Virus record (IMG/VR): IMGVR_UViG_3300042104_000105 | Span: 1 to 21,737 of that record | Origin: a virus | Direction: 5' to 3' (one strand) | DNA: 21,737 bases | Shown: one piece after another, positions 21,597 to 21,737 of the stretch | Numbering within the stretch: the first letter of the stretch is position 1 | Layout of the letters: each line of letters opens with the position of its first letter | The notes under the pieces: model-generated | Seen by the model: only the letters and a program-made list of their open reading frames with translations | Database searches by the model: none | What the model was told of the DNA's origin: nothing | Translations under genes and position numbers: made by a program

Positions 21597-21737
21597 ATGA
21601 GAGAGATTAAGTTTAGATATTACTTTAACGTAGATTTACCAAACCGTAAAACATTTCACAGAGATGCTACCCTGAATCAGATAGAAGACAGAAAAGCTTT
21701 TAATGGTGTAGTGGGTTGGGGTAATTGTAAATATAAA
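21597..21737 (+). CDS. hypothetical protein, cut by the window end
   Basis: It opens with ATG 21597 after GAGGAAAT and remains open for 47 codons to the window edge. The N-terminus MREIKFRYYF resembles the opening MREIKFR of YopX-like phage proteins, but the rest (NVDLPNRKTFHRDATLNQIEDRKAF) does not clearly continue that pattern. Too little is present to classify. Confidence 0.6.
   Translation, partial: MREIKFRYYFNVDLPNRKTFHRDATLNQIEDRKAFNGVVGWGNCKYK

Noticed and set aside
1-21737. CRISPR array, insertion sequence or integrase
   Set aside because: No regularly spaced direct repeats, transposase or recombinase motifs were seen. The only terminal inverted repeat is the gene-free element at 12902-13027.

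Overview
This window comes from a tailed double-stranded DNA bacteriophage (Caudoviricetes), probably one with a large genome and a Gram-negative host. The evidence is AT-rich, gene-dense DNA with every gene on the + strand, stop/start overlaps (TAATG, ATGA) throughout, many small orphan ORFs, a Dda-like helicase, a T4-type (GH24) lysozyme, phage-style tRNA genes, an SPFH lipoprotein and an NAD+ salvage cassette. No structural or DNA polymerase genes are present, so genus and host cannot be fixed from the sequence.

Layout. (1) 39-3252: three overlapping genes, ending in a 664-aa protein with a Cys cluster and a possible DUF2135-like domain. (2) 3269-3504: a compact tRNA cluster in which one tRNA gene (acceptor AAATCTG/CAGATTT, encoded CCA) sits inside the anticodon loop of another (acceptor TACTCGG/TCGAGTA). 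A third tRNA follows with a 16-nt anticodon loop. (3) 3546-5616: small membrane or coiled-coil proteins and an SPFH/band-7 lipoprotein. (4) 5617-6029: non-coding but rich in inverted repeats. (5) 6030-6484: two small genes. (6) 6485-7529: about 1 kb of non-coding, strongly self-complementary sequence with a fourth tRNA-like element embedded in it, again interrupted in its anticodon arm. This looks like a giant structured phage RNA in the style of GOLLD/ROOL, but family membership is not established. (7) 7530-9969: small genes including a holin candidate and a GH24 endolysin with a membrane-targeting N-terminus. (8) 9973-12883: NMN adenylyltransferase, nicotinamide phosphoribosyltransferase, a small unknown protein and a Nudix hydrolase, i.e. 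a nicotinamide to NMN to NAD+ pathway of the kind phages use against NAD+-depleting immunity. (9) 12902-13027: a 126-bp element bounded by perfect 19-bp inverted repeats. (10) 13045-21737: unknown small genes, an unknown/MoxR ATPase/VWA triad, a GIY-YIG-like protein, further unknowns, a Dda-like SF1B helicase and a gene cut by the window edge.

Most striking: all four tRNA-like genes have an abnormal anticodon arm (75-nt tRNA insertion, 3-nt shortening, +9 nt, about +31 nt), while their acceptor and T arms are intact. Removing the insert from the outer tRNA restores a 7-nt loop with anticodon UAC (Val). The nested tRNAs and the roughly 1-kb structured RNA region with its embedded tRNA are the best candidates here for undescribed biology.
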